A stretch of 64,000 bases of DNA from Vibrio sp. Y2-5 (lineage in GTDB: Bacteria > Pseudomonadota > Gammaproteobacteria > Enterobacterales > Vibrionaceae), in NCBI RefSeq assembly GCF_014596725.1, contig NZ_JACVEG010000002.1:682001-746000 (forward strand). The letters run 5' to 3'. Both the position numbers and the translations under genes were made by a program. Shown one piece after another: positions 21,606-29,760 of the stretch. The notes under the pieces were generated by a model. It saw nothing but the letters and a program-made list of their open reading frames with translations, was not told the DNA's origin and did not search any database. Positions within the stretch are counted from its first letter, which is position 1; each line of letters opens with the position of its first letter.

Positions 21606-22217
21606 ATGGAAAACGAATCCCTTAAAAGCAAGAACCGTCAACTGATAGTCAAACTCACCATTGGTACTGTGTTGATGTTCGGGTTTGGTTTTGCACTGGT
21701 GCCGTTGTACGACGTGATGTGTAAAACGTTAGGCATTAACGGCAAAACTAACGAAGTGGCGGCAGTTCAGCCGACAACTATGGTGGTAGACGAATCTCGA
21801 ACAATTCGCGTTCAGTTTATGGCACATGTCAGTAACGGTATGCCTTGGAAATTTGAACCTAAAGTTTCGCACATGGACGTGCATCCTGGGCAGGTAATAC
21901 AGACAGCGTTTCTGGCTAACAACTTTTCGAGTGATGAAATCGTTGGTCAAGCCGTTCCATCTATATCTCCGGGGCAAGGAGCCAGTTACTTCAATAAAAT
22001 TGAGTGTTTCTGTTTTCATCAGCAGCCATTGTCGGCCAAGGCTGATGCTGAGATGCCGCTGATTTTTTATATCGAACCTGATATCCCAGACTCCATTCAT
22101 ACCCTGACGCTCTCCTATACCTTGTACAACATAACGGAAAAAGCACAGCCTCAACTGGTCAAAACAAGCCAAAGTGCTCACGTGAACGGCGCACCAACGC
22201 AAGGAGCAAATCTATGA
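21606..22217 (+). CDS. ctaG: Cytochrome c oxidase assembly protein CtaG/Cox11
   Basis: 203 residues: a short cytoplasmic start, one transmembrane helix (about 15-36), and a periplasmic domain with the conserved copper-binding 'KIECFCFHQQPL' (CFCF) motif and 'FVPLYDVMCKTLGING'-like segment. The family delivers Cu(I) to the CuB site of subunit I. The TGA overlaps the coxC start (ATGA). Position between coxA and coxC is standard. Confidence 0.94.
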   Translation: MENESLKSKNRQLIVKLTIGTVLMFGFGFALVPLYDVMCKTLGINGKTNEVAAVQPTTMVVDESRTIRVQFMAHVSNGMPWKFEPKVSHMDVHPGQVIQTAFLANNFSSDEIVGQAVPSISPGQGASYFNKIECFCFHQQPLSAKADAEMPLIFYIEPDIPDSIHTLTLSYTLYNITEKAQPQLVKTSQSAHVNGAPTQGANL

Positions 22218-23098
22218 GTACTAAACACGATTCTTACTATGTTCCGGCTCAAAGCCGTTGGCCGATTATCGGCGCAATAGCCTTGTTTTTGGTCGCGGTG
22301 GGGGCAGGTTTGACAGTGCAACATGTTGGTACTGGCGGTGCAGGAAGTGTCTTTGGCAAAGCCATTTTGATCATCGGTTTTGTTGTTCTACTCAGCATGT
22401 TGGCAGGATGGTTTAGTAATGTAATTGGCGAATCGTTGGCAGGACTCTATTCCAAACAAATCGCTCGTTCATTTCGTCAGGGAATGAGCTGGTTTATCTT
22501 CTCGGAAGTGATGTTCTTTGGTGCATTTTTTGGTGCTCTGTTCTATGCGCGAATGGTGGCTGTCCCTTGGTTAGGGGGAGCCAGCAACAATGCTATGACC
22601 AACGAATTGTTGTGGCCGGGCTTTGAAGCGATATGGCCACTGATTACTACGCCAGCAGGGGAGACAGTGCAAGCCATGCCTTGGCAGGGTATCCCTCTTA
22701 AAAATACCGTTATCCTGTTGATGTCTTCGATTACCTTACACATGGCCCACCTCAGTTTAGAGAAAAATCACCGTATGGCGCTGATTGTGTGGCTTGAGAT
22801 TACTATCGTTCTTGCTGGATTTTTCTTGTATTTCCAAGGGGTGGAATATGCCCACGCTTATCATGAAATGGGATTGACCCTGCAATCCGGCGTGTATGGC
22901 AACACCTTCTTCATGCTCACGGGGTTTCACGGCTTACATGTTTGTCTCGGCACACTGTTTTTAATTGTGCTGCTGGCGCGCATCGCCAAAGACCACTTCA
23001 CCCCCAAAGATCACTTCGCGTTCCAAGCGGGTAGCTGGTATTGGCACTTTGTTGATGTGGTGTGGTTGTGTCTGTTTGTCTTTGTTTATGTCTTATAA
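22214..23098 (+). CDS. coxC: Cytochrome c oxidase subunit III
   Basis: 294 residues with seven hydrophobic helices. Conserved parts: 'SWFIFSEVMFFGAFFGALFYAR', 'LEKNHRMALIVWLEITIVLAG', the 'TGFHGLHVCLGTLFL' motif and the terminal 'WYWHFVDVVWLCLFVFVYVL'. Integral inner-membrane subunit of the oxidase. Its start overlaps the ctaG stop by ATGA. An opposite-strand gene begins 16 bp after its stop. Confidence 0.96.
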   Translation: MSTKHDSYYVPAQSRWPIIGAIALFLVAVGAGLTVQHVGTGGAGSVFGKAILIIGFVVLLSMLAGWFSNVIGESLAGLYSKQIARSFRQGMSWFIFSEVMFFGAFFGALFYARMVAVPWLGGASNNAMTNELLWPGFEAIWPLITTPAGETVQAMPWQGIPLKNTVILLMSSITLHMAHLSLEKNHRMALIVWLEITIVLAGFFLYFQGVEYAHAYHEMGLTLQSGVYGNTFFMLTGFHGLHVCLGTLFLIVLLARIAKDHFTPKDHFAFQAGSWYWHFVDVVWLCLFVFVYVL

Positions 23099-23114
23099 GA
23101 AAGGAGTTAACGCT

Positions 23115-23339
23115 TTAATAAGGTGTGTGGTTGGGGTGAAGCCAGCCGCTGAGGAGAGCAAAAATGAGCAAGATAACGACGAAAGCTGAAAATATAAGAC
23201 GTCGTCCAAGGTAATAGCTCATCGGGCGCTCATCGTCATCATTGGGTTCTCTAACCATCTGAATTAAGGCGCGAGCAAGGTTGAATATGATGAACAGCAG
23301 AAACAGAACCAAAATGATTTTTACAACAAGTGGCAGCAT
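23115..23339 (-). CDS. DUF2909 twin-transmembrane protein, antisense inside the cox operon
   Basis: 74 residues from the ATG at 23339, which has an excellent ribosome site (AGAGGA, 6 nt spacing). Two hydrophobic helices (VVKIILVLFLLFIIFNLARALI and 'IFSAFVVILLIFALLSGWL') flank a charged loop, as in DUF2909. The frame extends upstream to 23426 but the good site decides the start. It lies on the strand opposite to the cox genes, and its ATG shares bases with the SURF1 ATG (sequence CATG at 23337-23340). DUF2909 genes are commonly found in gammaproteobacterial cox clusters, so a role in oxidase assembly is plausible but unproven. Confidence 0.8.
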   Translation of the reverse strand: MLPLVVKIILVLFLLFIIFNLARALIQMVREPNDDDERPMSYYLGRRLIFSAFVVILLIFALLSGWLHPNHTPY

Positions 23340-24075
23340 GTCTGATCCTCTAAAGAGTCGAGTGTTGTCTAAGAAAGTAATCTTAGGTGTTGTTTTAACT
23401 GTGGTTGTGTTTCTGTTATTGGTCAAATTGGGTTTTTGGCAATTGTCGCGTGGCGAAGAAAAACAGGCGCTTGAGCAGGAGTTGCTACTTCGTCAGCAGA
23501 TGGAACCCATCTCATTGGGCATGGCATTAGAAAGGTATCCAGTCTCCGATTTGACGGGTTTGAAGGTGCGAGTTTCTTTCTCACCAGTCAGCAACATGAC
23601 GTTTCTGCTCGACAACCAAACCTATCACGGAAAAGTAGGCTATCTGGCTTACCAACTGGCAAAAGAGCGAAACGGGCATTGGATGTTGATTGAAAGAGGC
23701 TTTGTTGCCGCAACCAACGATAGACGCATCTTGCCTGAGGTTAACTGGCTTATTGAGCCTCAAGAGTTAGTCGGACGTCTGTACCAAAAATCCCACAATC
23801 CACTGAGTTCGGAACTAAGCATCGAAAACCAGACACCGCACCGTATTCAGAACATCAACATTGAGCAGCTTTCTCAGTGGTTTGGAGAACCCATTTTGCC
23901 AGCTCTGTTTCAACCACAGGAAAAGAACTGGCCATACGCGCAGCCGTGGGTTCCGTTTCCTCTCAGTGCAGAAAAGCATTTTGGTTATGCCGTTCAGTGG
24001 TTCGCCATGGCAGCCGTGTTGTTAATCATTGTTTTTCTTATCTGTGTCAGAGCTTTTAAAGCAAGGAGGCCATGA
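23338..24075 (+). CDS. SURF1 family oxidase assembly protein
   Basis: 245 residues from the ATG at 23338; upstream in-frame starts exist (23281, 23287, 23314), and none has a clear ribosome site. Transmembrane helices at both ends ('KVILGVVLTVVVFLLLVKLGFWQLSRGEEK' region and 'GYAVQWFAMAAVLLIIVFLI') with a periplasmic domain between them. The 'LGFWQLSRGEEK', 'GFVAATNDR' and final 'YAVQWFAMA' elements are SURF1 hallmarks. SURF1 aids heme A insertion into subunit I. The stop overlaps the next gene (ATGATGA). Confidence 0.9.
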   Translation: MSDPLKSRVLSKKVILGVVLTVVVFLLLVKLGFWQLSRGEEKQALEQELLLRQQMEPISLGMALERYPVSDLTGLKVRVSFSPVSNMTFLLDNQTYHGKVGYLAYQLAKERNGHWMLIERGFVAATNDRRILPEVNWLIEPQELVGRLYQKSHNPLSSELSIENQTPHRIQNINIEQLSQWFGEPILPALFQPQEKNWPYAQPWVPFPLSAEKHFGYAVQWFAMAAVLLIIVFLICVRAFKARRP

Positions 24076-24617
24076 TGAATTCGAAGACCAAAGGGCGTTT
24101 GATGTTATTAGCGATAGTGCTTTTCTTTGCGCTTCCTGCCGTAGTGGCAAAGACGGTCTTAAGCAATCACTGGTATCAGTCAGGTGTGACCAACAAGGGT
24201 GTGTTGATTGAACCAAGAATTACTCTGAACTCTTTAGGCTTAGTGACTTCAACGCAGAATAAGCTCTGGCGCGTAGGGTATGTGGTTCCTAAACAGTGTG
24301 ATGAGCAGTGCCAGCAGCACATCTATATGTTGATGCAAAGCCATACTGCATTGGGTAAAGAGCAGGGCAGAGTGGAGCCGGTATTACTGATTGAACCTGA
24401 AAGTGACATCCAAAGTGTTGAGCACATCTCCGTTGAGAAACTGGCGGTCAATCAGGCTTTCATGGCGGCTATTGAGAGCTCTGAAATTGTGATTGTCGAT
24501 CCGCTTGGTCAACTCGTTATGCATTACCCCAAAACGGATCCTTCGCAACTGGTTATGCAAAGTAAAAGTGTGCTGGCGGATTTACGTAAGTTACTCAAAC
24601 TCTCTCGCGTCGGGTGA
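24075..24617 (+). CDS. SCO-like oxidase-associated protein with CxxxC motif
   Basis: 180 residues. Two neighbouring ATGs occur; AAGGAGG lies only 2 nt before the first but 5 nt before the second (24075), so I take the second. One transmembrane helix at residues ~8-26 and a periplasmic domain. 'WRVGYVVPKQCDEQCQQH' places a CxxxC after a beta strand, as in the copper-chaperone SCO1 family, and 'GRVEPVLLIEPESD' resembles the following SCO strand; the proline of the SCO 'CPDICP' form is missing. It lies between SURF1 and ctaA. I infer a diverged thioredoxin-fold copper or thiol factor for the oxidase. Identity is uncertain. Confidence 0.6.
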   Translation: MNSKTKGRLMLLAIVLFFALPAVVAKTVLSNHWYQSGVTNKGVLIEPRITLNSLGLVTSTQNKLWRVGYVVPKQCDEQCQQHIYMLMQSHTALGKEQGRVEPVLLIEPESDIQSVEHISVEKLAVNQAFMAAIESSEIVIVDPLGQLVMHYPKTDPSQLVMQSKSVLADLRKLLKLSRVG

Positions 24618-24625
24618 GGTGGACA

Positions 24626-25705
24626 ATGACCAATTCCAATACTGGTTTAATTCGATTAGTTAAGTTTGCGCTGTTGTTAACGCTGACCGTGATTGCATTG
24701 GGTGCTTATACGCGCTTATCTGATGCAGGATTGGGGTGTCCTGACTGGCCGGGTTGTTACGGTCATTTCACGGTTCCGCAATCTTCCCATGCGCTGGAAA
24801 AGGCAGAACTGTTATACCCTCATCTCGATGTGGAACCACATAAAGCCTGGCCGGAAATGATTCATCGTTATTTTGCTGGCACTCTTGGGTTAGTGGTGTT
24901 TTTGATTACGTTTCTTTGTATTAAAACTCGACCTGTGGCTATAACCCTGCCTCTGATTATTGCTGCTGTGGTGATTTTTCAGGCGTTGCTTGGCATGTGG
25001 ACGGTAACCATGATGCTACTGCCGCTGGTGGTGATGGGGCATTTGCTGGGGGGATTCACCTTGCTTGCTAGTTTGTGGTTACTGTTGTGGCAGTTACAAC
25101 GGACATCAGCCTCTGAAAACAGTGATCTCACAAGTTCATCAACACTGTCTACCTCTTTGAACCTTAAGCTGGGTGCGGCGATCACTATGACGGTGGTTAT
25201 TGGGCAAATTATGCTTGGTGGCTGGACATCGTCTAACTACGCGGCGTTGATGTGCAGCAGTCTGCCAATATGTGAAGGGAACTGGCTCTCTTATCTGGAT
25301 TTCAAAACAGCTTTTACTTTGATTCATCACGGACATGACAGTTATGAATTCGGAGTACTGGAGTATGGCCCAAGGCTAACTATCCATGTTTCACATCGTG
25401 TTGGCGCTATCTTGACCATCTTGGCAGTGTCAGCGTTAGCGTTTCGTTTATGGAAAACCGGTTTGCTTTCTCTGTCGAAAATGCTGTTAGGTGCGCTTTG
25501 GGTTCAGGTTGTTCTCGGCGTCAGCAATGTGGTTTTCAATCTGCCTTTAACGATTGCGGTTATGCACAATTTGGGCGCAGCACTGCTCATGATTGCGGTA
25601 CTCAAATGTAACTATCGTTTGTGGTCTTCTCAGCCTGTGAGCCAAGCAATCATTGACGCTAAATCCAATTCTAAAGTTACAACAAGGAGTGTTTCCCATG
25701 AATAA
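24626..25705 (+). CDS. ctaA: Heme A synthase (COX15/CtaA)
   Basis: 359 residues from the ATG at 24626 behind AGGTGG; a GTG at 24614 overlaps the previous stop. Eight expected membrane helices and heme-coordinating histidines: '[12 protein letters not shown]', '[12 protein letters not shown]', '[12 protein letters not shown]' and '[11 protein letters not shown]'. The start '[21 protein letters not shown]' carries the family cysteine pair. It oxidises the C8 methyl of heme O to make heme A. Followed directly by ctaB, whose start overlaps its end by 8 bp. Confidence 0.94.
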   Translation: MTNSNTGLIRLVKFALLLTLTVIALGAYTRLSDAGLGCPDWPGCYGHFTVPQSSHALEKAELLYPHLDVEPHKAWPEMIHRYFAGTLGLVVFLITFLCIKTRPVAITLPLIIAAVVIFQALLGMWTVTMMLLPLVVMGHLLGGFTLLASLWLLLWQLQRTSASENSDLTSSSTLSTSLNLKLGAAITMTVVIGQIMLGGWTSSNYAALMCSSLPICEGNWLSYLDFKTAFTLIHHGHDSYEFGVLEYGPRLTIHVSHRVGAILTILAVSALAFRLWKTGLLSLSKMLLGALWVQVVLGVSNVVFNLPLTIAVMHNLGAALLMIAVLKCNYRLWSSQPVSQAIIDAKSNSKVTTRSVSHE

Positions 25706-26600
25706 GTCGGTCATTGTCGCATCTGGTATCGCCGTATCTCCTTCTCGTTGGAGAATCTATTGGACTCTGACCAAACCTAAAGTGGTCGCGTTAATGTTGC
25801 TTACTGCTTTGGTCGGAATGTGTTTAGCCCAGCCAGATGCACTTCCTTTGCAAGTGGTAGTGTTGGGGTTGTCTGGTATTGCCATGATGGCAGGCTCTGC
25901 TGCAGCGTTCAATCATCTGATTGACAGAAGAATTGATGCGATTATGGCGAGAACGTATCGTCGTCCGCTGCCTTCTGGAGAGATTCAGGCTTATAAAGTG
26001 TTTGCATTTGCAACAGCGATTGGAATTGCGGGATTTGCCGTGCTCTATGCTGGGGTAAATGCTCTGACCGCTTGGCTGACATTTGCCAGTTTGTTGGGTT
26101 ATGCGTTGGTTTATACCGTGTATCTTAAACGGGCAACACCGCAGAATATTGTGATTGCTGGTTTGGCTGGCGCGATGCCGCCACTATTAGGCTGGACAGC
26201 AATAACCAATGAACTGCACGGCCATGCTTGGTTATTGGTGATGATCATCTTTATCTGGACGCCACCGCACTTCTGGGCTTTGGCGATTCATCGTAAAGAA
26301 GACTATGCCAAAGCGGATATTCCCATGCTACCAGTGACACACGGCGTCGAATACACCAAAACGTCGATTCTGCTCTATACGGTACTACTGGCAATCGTCT
26401 GTTTACTACCAGTATTGGTGGGCATGAGCGGGGTGCTTTATTTTGTTGCATCCACTATTTTGAGCTTAGGTTTTATTTATTCAGCATGGGTTCTGAAATA
26501 TCGCTCAGATGAGCAGTCAGCCATCAGCACTTTCAAATACTCTATTTATCATTTGATGATGTTGTTTATTGCGCTGCTGCTCGATCACTACTTCGTTTAA
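25698..26600 (+). CDS. ctaB: Protoheme IX farnesyltransferase (heme O synthase)
   Basis: 300 residues from the ATG at 25698 (AAGGAG 9 nt upstream). UbiA-type prenyltransferase motifs: '[23 protein letters not shown]' (first Asp-rich site, N-x3-D-x3-D-x2-M-x-R-T) and '[22 protein letters not shown]' (second site). About nine membrane helices. It adds a farnesyl group to heme B, making heme O, the substrate of CtaA. It is the last gene of the cox cluster; with ctaA it provides the heme A needed by the coxA product. Confidence 0.94.
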   Translation: MNKSVIVASGIAVSPSRWRIYWTLTKPKVVALMLLTALVGMCLAQPDALPLQVVVLGLSGIAMMAGSAAAFNHLIDRRIDAIMARTYRRPLPSGEIQAYKVFAFATAIGIAGFAVLYAGVNALTAWLTFASLLGYALVYTVYLKRATPQNIVIAGLAGAMPPLLGWTAITNELHGHAWLLVMIIFIWTPPHFWALAIHRKEDYAKADIPMLPVTHGVEYTKTSILLYTVLLAIVCLLPVLVGMSGVLYFVASTILSLGFIYSAWVLKYRSDEQSAISTFKYSIYHLMMLFIALLLDHYFV

Positions 26601-26617
26601 GTGGTGAAAAGAGAAGT

Positions 26618-27679
26618 TTATGAGGCAGAGTTAAAACAGTTTTGCACTGATGGCTCTGCTTCCATTTCCACTTCAAGTTGTTCCCACCATCTCACCGATT
26701 GAAATGATTCGTTTAACGACATACGTTGACCAATAACAGGCGTGACCAGAGTAACACCCAAGGATCTCGCGAGATTCGATGCTTTTTCCAGAGGCTCATA
26801 CCAACGGTGCATAGACAAATCAAAAGTACTGTTATGAATCGGCATCATCATTTTGCCTTTCAGATCGATGTGCGCCTGCAAGCTTTGGCGAGGAAACATA
26901 TGCACTTCAGACCAAAGTTTGTTGTATGCGCCAGTCTCAATCATGGTTAAATCGAAAGGGCCGTATTTATTGCCTATCTCTTTAAATCCGCTGAAATAGC
27001 CGGAGTCGCCACTAAAGAAAATCGATTTTTTACTGCTACGAATAACCCAACTTCCCCATAGGGTATGATTGCGATCTGTTAAGCCTCGACCAGAGAAGTG
27101 CTGAGTGGGTGTGAAAGCAAATTCAATAGAACCTCGGTTTGCACTGTCCCACCAACGAAACTCCTGAATCTTGCTGGCTGGTATGCCCCATTTTTGCAGT
27201 AAAGCGCCCACTTTTGAGGGAACGAGAAAATGGTCAACTTTCTTTGCCAAGCTTTTTACTGCAGCTTTGTCTAAGTGATCGTAATGGTCATGGCTGATCA
27301 ACACCACATCAATGGTTGGCAGATCCTGAATTGAGATGGGTGGCTGATGGAAACGCTTTGGCCCTGCCCATTGCACTGGTGAAGCGCGGTCACTGAAGAC
27401 AGGGTCGGTAAGGATCCACTGGCCATCGAGTTTCATCAAAATCGAAGAGTGACCAAGTCGGTAAACCACATCATCGTTTTCAACTTCAAGTTGTTCGTTA
27501 GTGATACTTTGCACCGGAATTGGCTTTTTTGGCACTGTATCCTCGTGTTTCTCAGTCAGATAAGCCCAAGAGATAGCTAAGAAATCGCGAATGCTGTTTT
27601 TGTTATCCACTTCGTGGTTAGCAAATTTGCCATCAAGTGCTGCTGTATCTGAGACTTGATTGTTTTCAACTGTATTCAT
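26618..27679 (-). CDS. Metallo-beta-lactamase-fold hydrolase (NAPE-PLD/UlaG-like)
   Basis: 353 residues, cytoplasmic. Zinc-binding motif 'VVLISHDHYDHLD' (HxHxDH), further ligand 'TPTQHFSGRG', Asp in 'FFSGDSGYF', and the last His in 'MMPIHNSTFDL'. The arrangement and 'LGHSSILMKLDGQWILTDPVFSDRASP' region match bacterial relatives of N-acyl phosphatidylethanolamine phospholipase D. Divergently transcribed from a TetR regulator with dyad sites between them, so it is probably the regulated gene. Confidence 0.88.
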   Translation of the reverse strand: MNTVENNQVSDTAALDGKFANHEVDNKNSIRDFLAISWAYLTEKHEDTVPKKPIPVQSITNEQLEVENDDVVYRLGHSSILMKLDGQWILTDPVFSDRASPVQWAGPKRFHQPPISIQDLPTIDVVLISHDHYDHLDKAAVKSLAKKVDHFLVPSKVGALLQKWGIPASKIQEFRWWDSANRGSIEFAFTPTQHFSGRGLTDRNHTLWGSWVIRSSKKSIFFSGDSGYFSGFKEIGNKYGPFDLTMIETGAYNKLWSEVHMFPRQSLQAHIDLKGKMMMPIHNSTFDLSMHRWYEPLEKASNLARSLGVTLVTPVIGQRMSLNESFQSVRWWEQLEVEMEAEPSVQNCFNSAS

Positions 27680-27778
27680 TGTCTTTCTCCTGTAGCCAAG
27701 TGAAAAGTTTCCTTACTTCTGAGCTCTATGATCGAATAGAGATATGAAACGTTTGTGACGTTTCTTAGAACTTTTAAA

Positions 27779-27801
27779 GTAAACTATACGGTGTAGTTTA
27801 C
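27779..27801. promoter_or_regulatory. Palindromic operator candidate, TetR / hydrolase region
   Basis: GTAAACTA and TAGTTTAC are perfect 8-bp inverted arms around a 7-nt centre. The site is 100 bp from the hydrolase start and 78 bp from tetR; dyads of this length are typical for TetR-family autoregulation. Confidence 0.6.
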
Positions 27802-27817
27802 GTATTTTTGATGAAAA

Positions 27818-27834
27818 GTAAACTGAGTAGTGTA
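27818..27834. promoter_or_regulatory. Second, half-matching operator candidate
   Basis: GTAAACT-N5-GTGTA repeats the left part of the palindrome 39 bp away in the same orientation, suggesting a second binding site near the tetR promoter. Confidence 0.4.
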
Positions 27835-27878
27835 ATATTGGCGTCAGAATATTTTTAACACATACGCAGAACACAGTG

Positions 27879-28487
27879 ATGAAGAAAACTCGAAGTGAAC
27901 TAAAACGTGAAGCAATATTGTTGGCAGCAAAAGAAGCTTTCCGAGAGTTTGGGGCACAGAACACCAGCATGGATAAGATTGCGGCATTAGCGCAGGTGTC
28001 CAAGCGCACCGTGTATAACCACTTTTCGTCAAAAGAAGTGCTGATCATGACATTGTTGGCAGACTTATGGAGTGCGACAGCTAACCTTGTCGATTCAGAG
28101 CAATTAATGTCACTGCCTATGGAAGAGCAACTAAAACAACTGCTTTACAGCGAAATAGAAATTTTGTCCTCAAATGAGTATATCGATCTCGCGCGAGTGG
28201 TACTCGGCTATTATCTTTATCGTCCTGATGAGTTGCTTGAACAGTCCGAGCAAATGGCACAAAAGGAAAGTCAAATTCTTAGCTGGATTAAACATCAAAT
28301 ATCGTTGAAAAACCTAGATGTTCAGGATGTTGAGCTAGCGAATAGTCAGCTGCACAGTCTGGTAAAAGGTAGTTGTTTCTGGCCGCAAGTCATGGGTATC
28401 AAAGTGAGTTTGTCAGACCAAGAAAAGCGCTATTTAGCAAAGCAACACACACAATTTTTTATCAGTCATTACGGGTGTAAAAAATAA
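27879..28487 (+). CDS. TetR/AcrR family transcriptional regulator
   Basis: 202 residues from the ATG at 27879 (the GTG just before is less likely). N-terminal helix-turn-helix: 'RSELKREAILLAAKEAFREFG' then 'NTSMDKIAALAQVSKRTVYNHFSSKEVLI', the standard TetR_N pattern. The C-terminal half is helical ligand-binding sequence without a recognisable ligand. It sits divergent to the metallo-hydrolase with a palindrome between them, so it is probably a repressor of that gene and of itself. Confidence 0.9.
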   Translation: MKKTRSELKREAILLAAKEAFREFGAQNTSMDKIAALAQVSKRTVYNHFSSKEVLIMTLLADLWSATANLVDSEQLMSLPMEEQLKQLLYSEIEILSSNEYIDLARVVLGYYLYRPDELLEQSEQMAQKESQILSWIKHQISLKNLDVQDVELANSQLHSLVKGSCFWPQVMGIKVSLSDQEKRYLAKQHTQFFISHYGCKK

Positions 28488-28664
28488 ATTACACTGTTTC
28501 TATTTTGTAAATATTTTCCGCATATTGCATTTTATTTAAAATAATGGTTGCGCACGTCGGCCTAGGTAGATTAAGTTACGGACTGAGGAAACGAGACTGC
28601 CAAAGGATTTGCTATTCACCGTTCAATAGCACCAGCAGCAAAGCAAAATAGGAAGAAGTAAGCG

Positions 28665-29717
28665 ATGTATCAAACCGACGATGTAAATATTAAACGAATT
28701 AAAGAATTATTACCCCCAGTTGCAATGTTAGAAAAATTTCCAGCGACTGATGTTGCTTCTTCAACAACGTTTCAAGCGCGCCAAGCAATCCACAACATTT
28801 TGAATGACGAAGACGACAGACTGCTCGTTATTGTTGGTCCATGTTCTATCCACGATACAGAAGCGGCGATCGAGTACGGTAAACGTTTGAAAAAACTGCG
28901 TGATGAATTAAGTGGTCAGCTTGAAGTTGTGATGCGTGTTTACTTTGAAAAACCGCGTACAACAGTGGGTTGGAAAGGTCTGATTAACGACCCATACCTT
29001 AACGATACTTACAAAATTAATGACGGTTTACGCATGGCTCGCAAGCTATTGCTTGATCTGACAGACATGGGTATGCCTACTGCGAGTGAATTCTTGGATA
29101 TGATCACTCCGCAATATGTGGGTGATTTAATTAGTTGGGGCGCTATCGGTGCTCGTACGACTGAATCACAAGTACACCGCGAACTGGCTTCTGGTATTTC
29201 ATGTCCGGTTGGTTTTAAAAATGGTACTGATGGCAATATTAAAATTGCTTCTGATGCGATTCGCTCAGCAGAGTCATCACACCACTTCCTATCAGTAACT
29301 AAATTTGGTCACTCAGCGATTGTTGAAACTGCGGGTAACCCGAATTGCCACATCATTCTTCGCGGTGGTAAAGAGCCAAACTACAGTGCTGAACATGTTA
29401 GTGACATCAAGAACCAACTAGAAGCGTCTGGTCTGCGTCAAAAAGTGATGATTGACTTCAGCCATGCTAATAGCTCGAAACAGTACCAACGTCAGCTCGT
29501 GGTTAGCGATGATGTGAGTGCGCAAATCGCTGGTGGTGAGAACGCAATTTTCGGCGTTATGATTGAGTCACACCTTGTTGAAGGTCGCCAAGACTTAGTC
29601 GATGGTCAGGCACCAAATTACGGTCAGTCAATCACTGATGCATGTATTGGTTGGGAAGATACAGAGACTGTATTGCGCCAACTGGCTGATGCAGTAGAAA
29701 AACGTCGTAAAGGCTAA
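28665..29717 (+). CDS. aroG: 3-deoxy-7-phosphoheptulonate (DAHP) synthase
   Basis: 350 residues, type I DAHP synthase closely resembling the phenylalanine-sensitive AroG of E. coli: 'IKELLPPVAMLEKFPAT', 'VGPCSIHDTEAAIEYG', 'FEKPRTTVGWKGLINDP', 'GAIGARTTESQVHRELASG', 'MIDFSHANSSKQ' and 'ITDACIGWEDT'. The metal site uses Cys in VGPCS, His in DFSHANSS, Glu and Asp. It condenses phosphoenolpyruvate and erythrose 4-phosphate, the first step of aromatic amino-acid synthesis. Assignment to AroG rather than AroF/AroH rests on overall similarity at the N-terminus. The 177-bp upstream region has no TyrR box that I can see. Confidence 0.92.
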   Translation: MYQTDDVNIKRIKELLPPVAMLEKFPATDVASSTTFQARQAIHNILNDEDDRLLVIVGPCSIHDTEAAIEYGKRLKKLRDELSGQLEVVMRVYFEKPRTTVGWKGLINDPYLNDTYKINDGLRMARKLLLDLTDMGMPTASEFLDMITPQYVGDLISWGAIGARTTESQVHRELASGISCPVGFKNGTDGNIKIASDAIRSAESSHHFLSVTKFGHSAIVETAGNPNCHIILRGGKEPNYSAEHVSDIKNQLEASGLRQKVMIDFSHANSSKQYQRQLVVSDDVSAQIAGGENAIFGVMIESHLVEGRQDLVDGQAPNYGQSITDACIGWEDTETVLRQLADAVEKRRKG

Positions 29718-29730
29718 TGTATAGATGAAG

Positions 29731-29758
29731 AAAAGGCTCTCATTTGAGAGCCTTTTTT
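29731..29758. terminator. Bidirectional terminator aroG / MATE
   Basis: 12-bp stem AAAAGGCTCTCA / TGAGAGCCTTTT with only two loop bases; A and T ends serve both convergent genes. Confidence 0.85.
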
Positions 29759-29760
29759 GA

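Noticed and set aside
27500..27720. Plus-strand frames antisense to the hydrolase
   Set aside because: Shadows of the real gene, with codon use opposite to neighbours.
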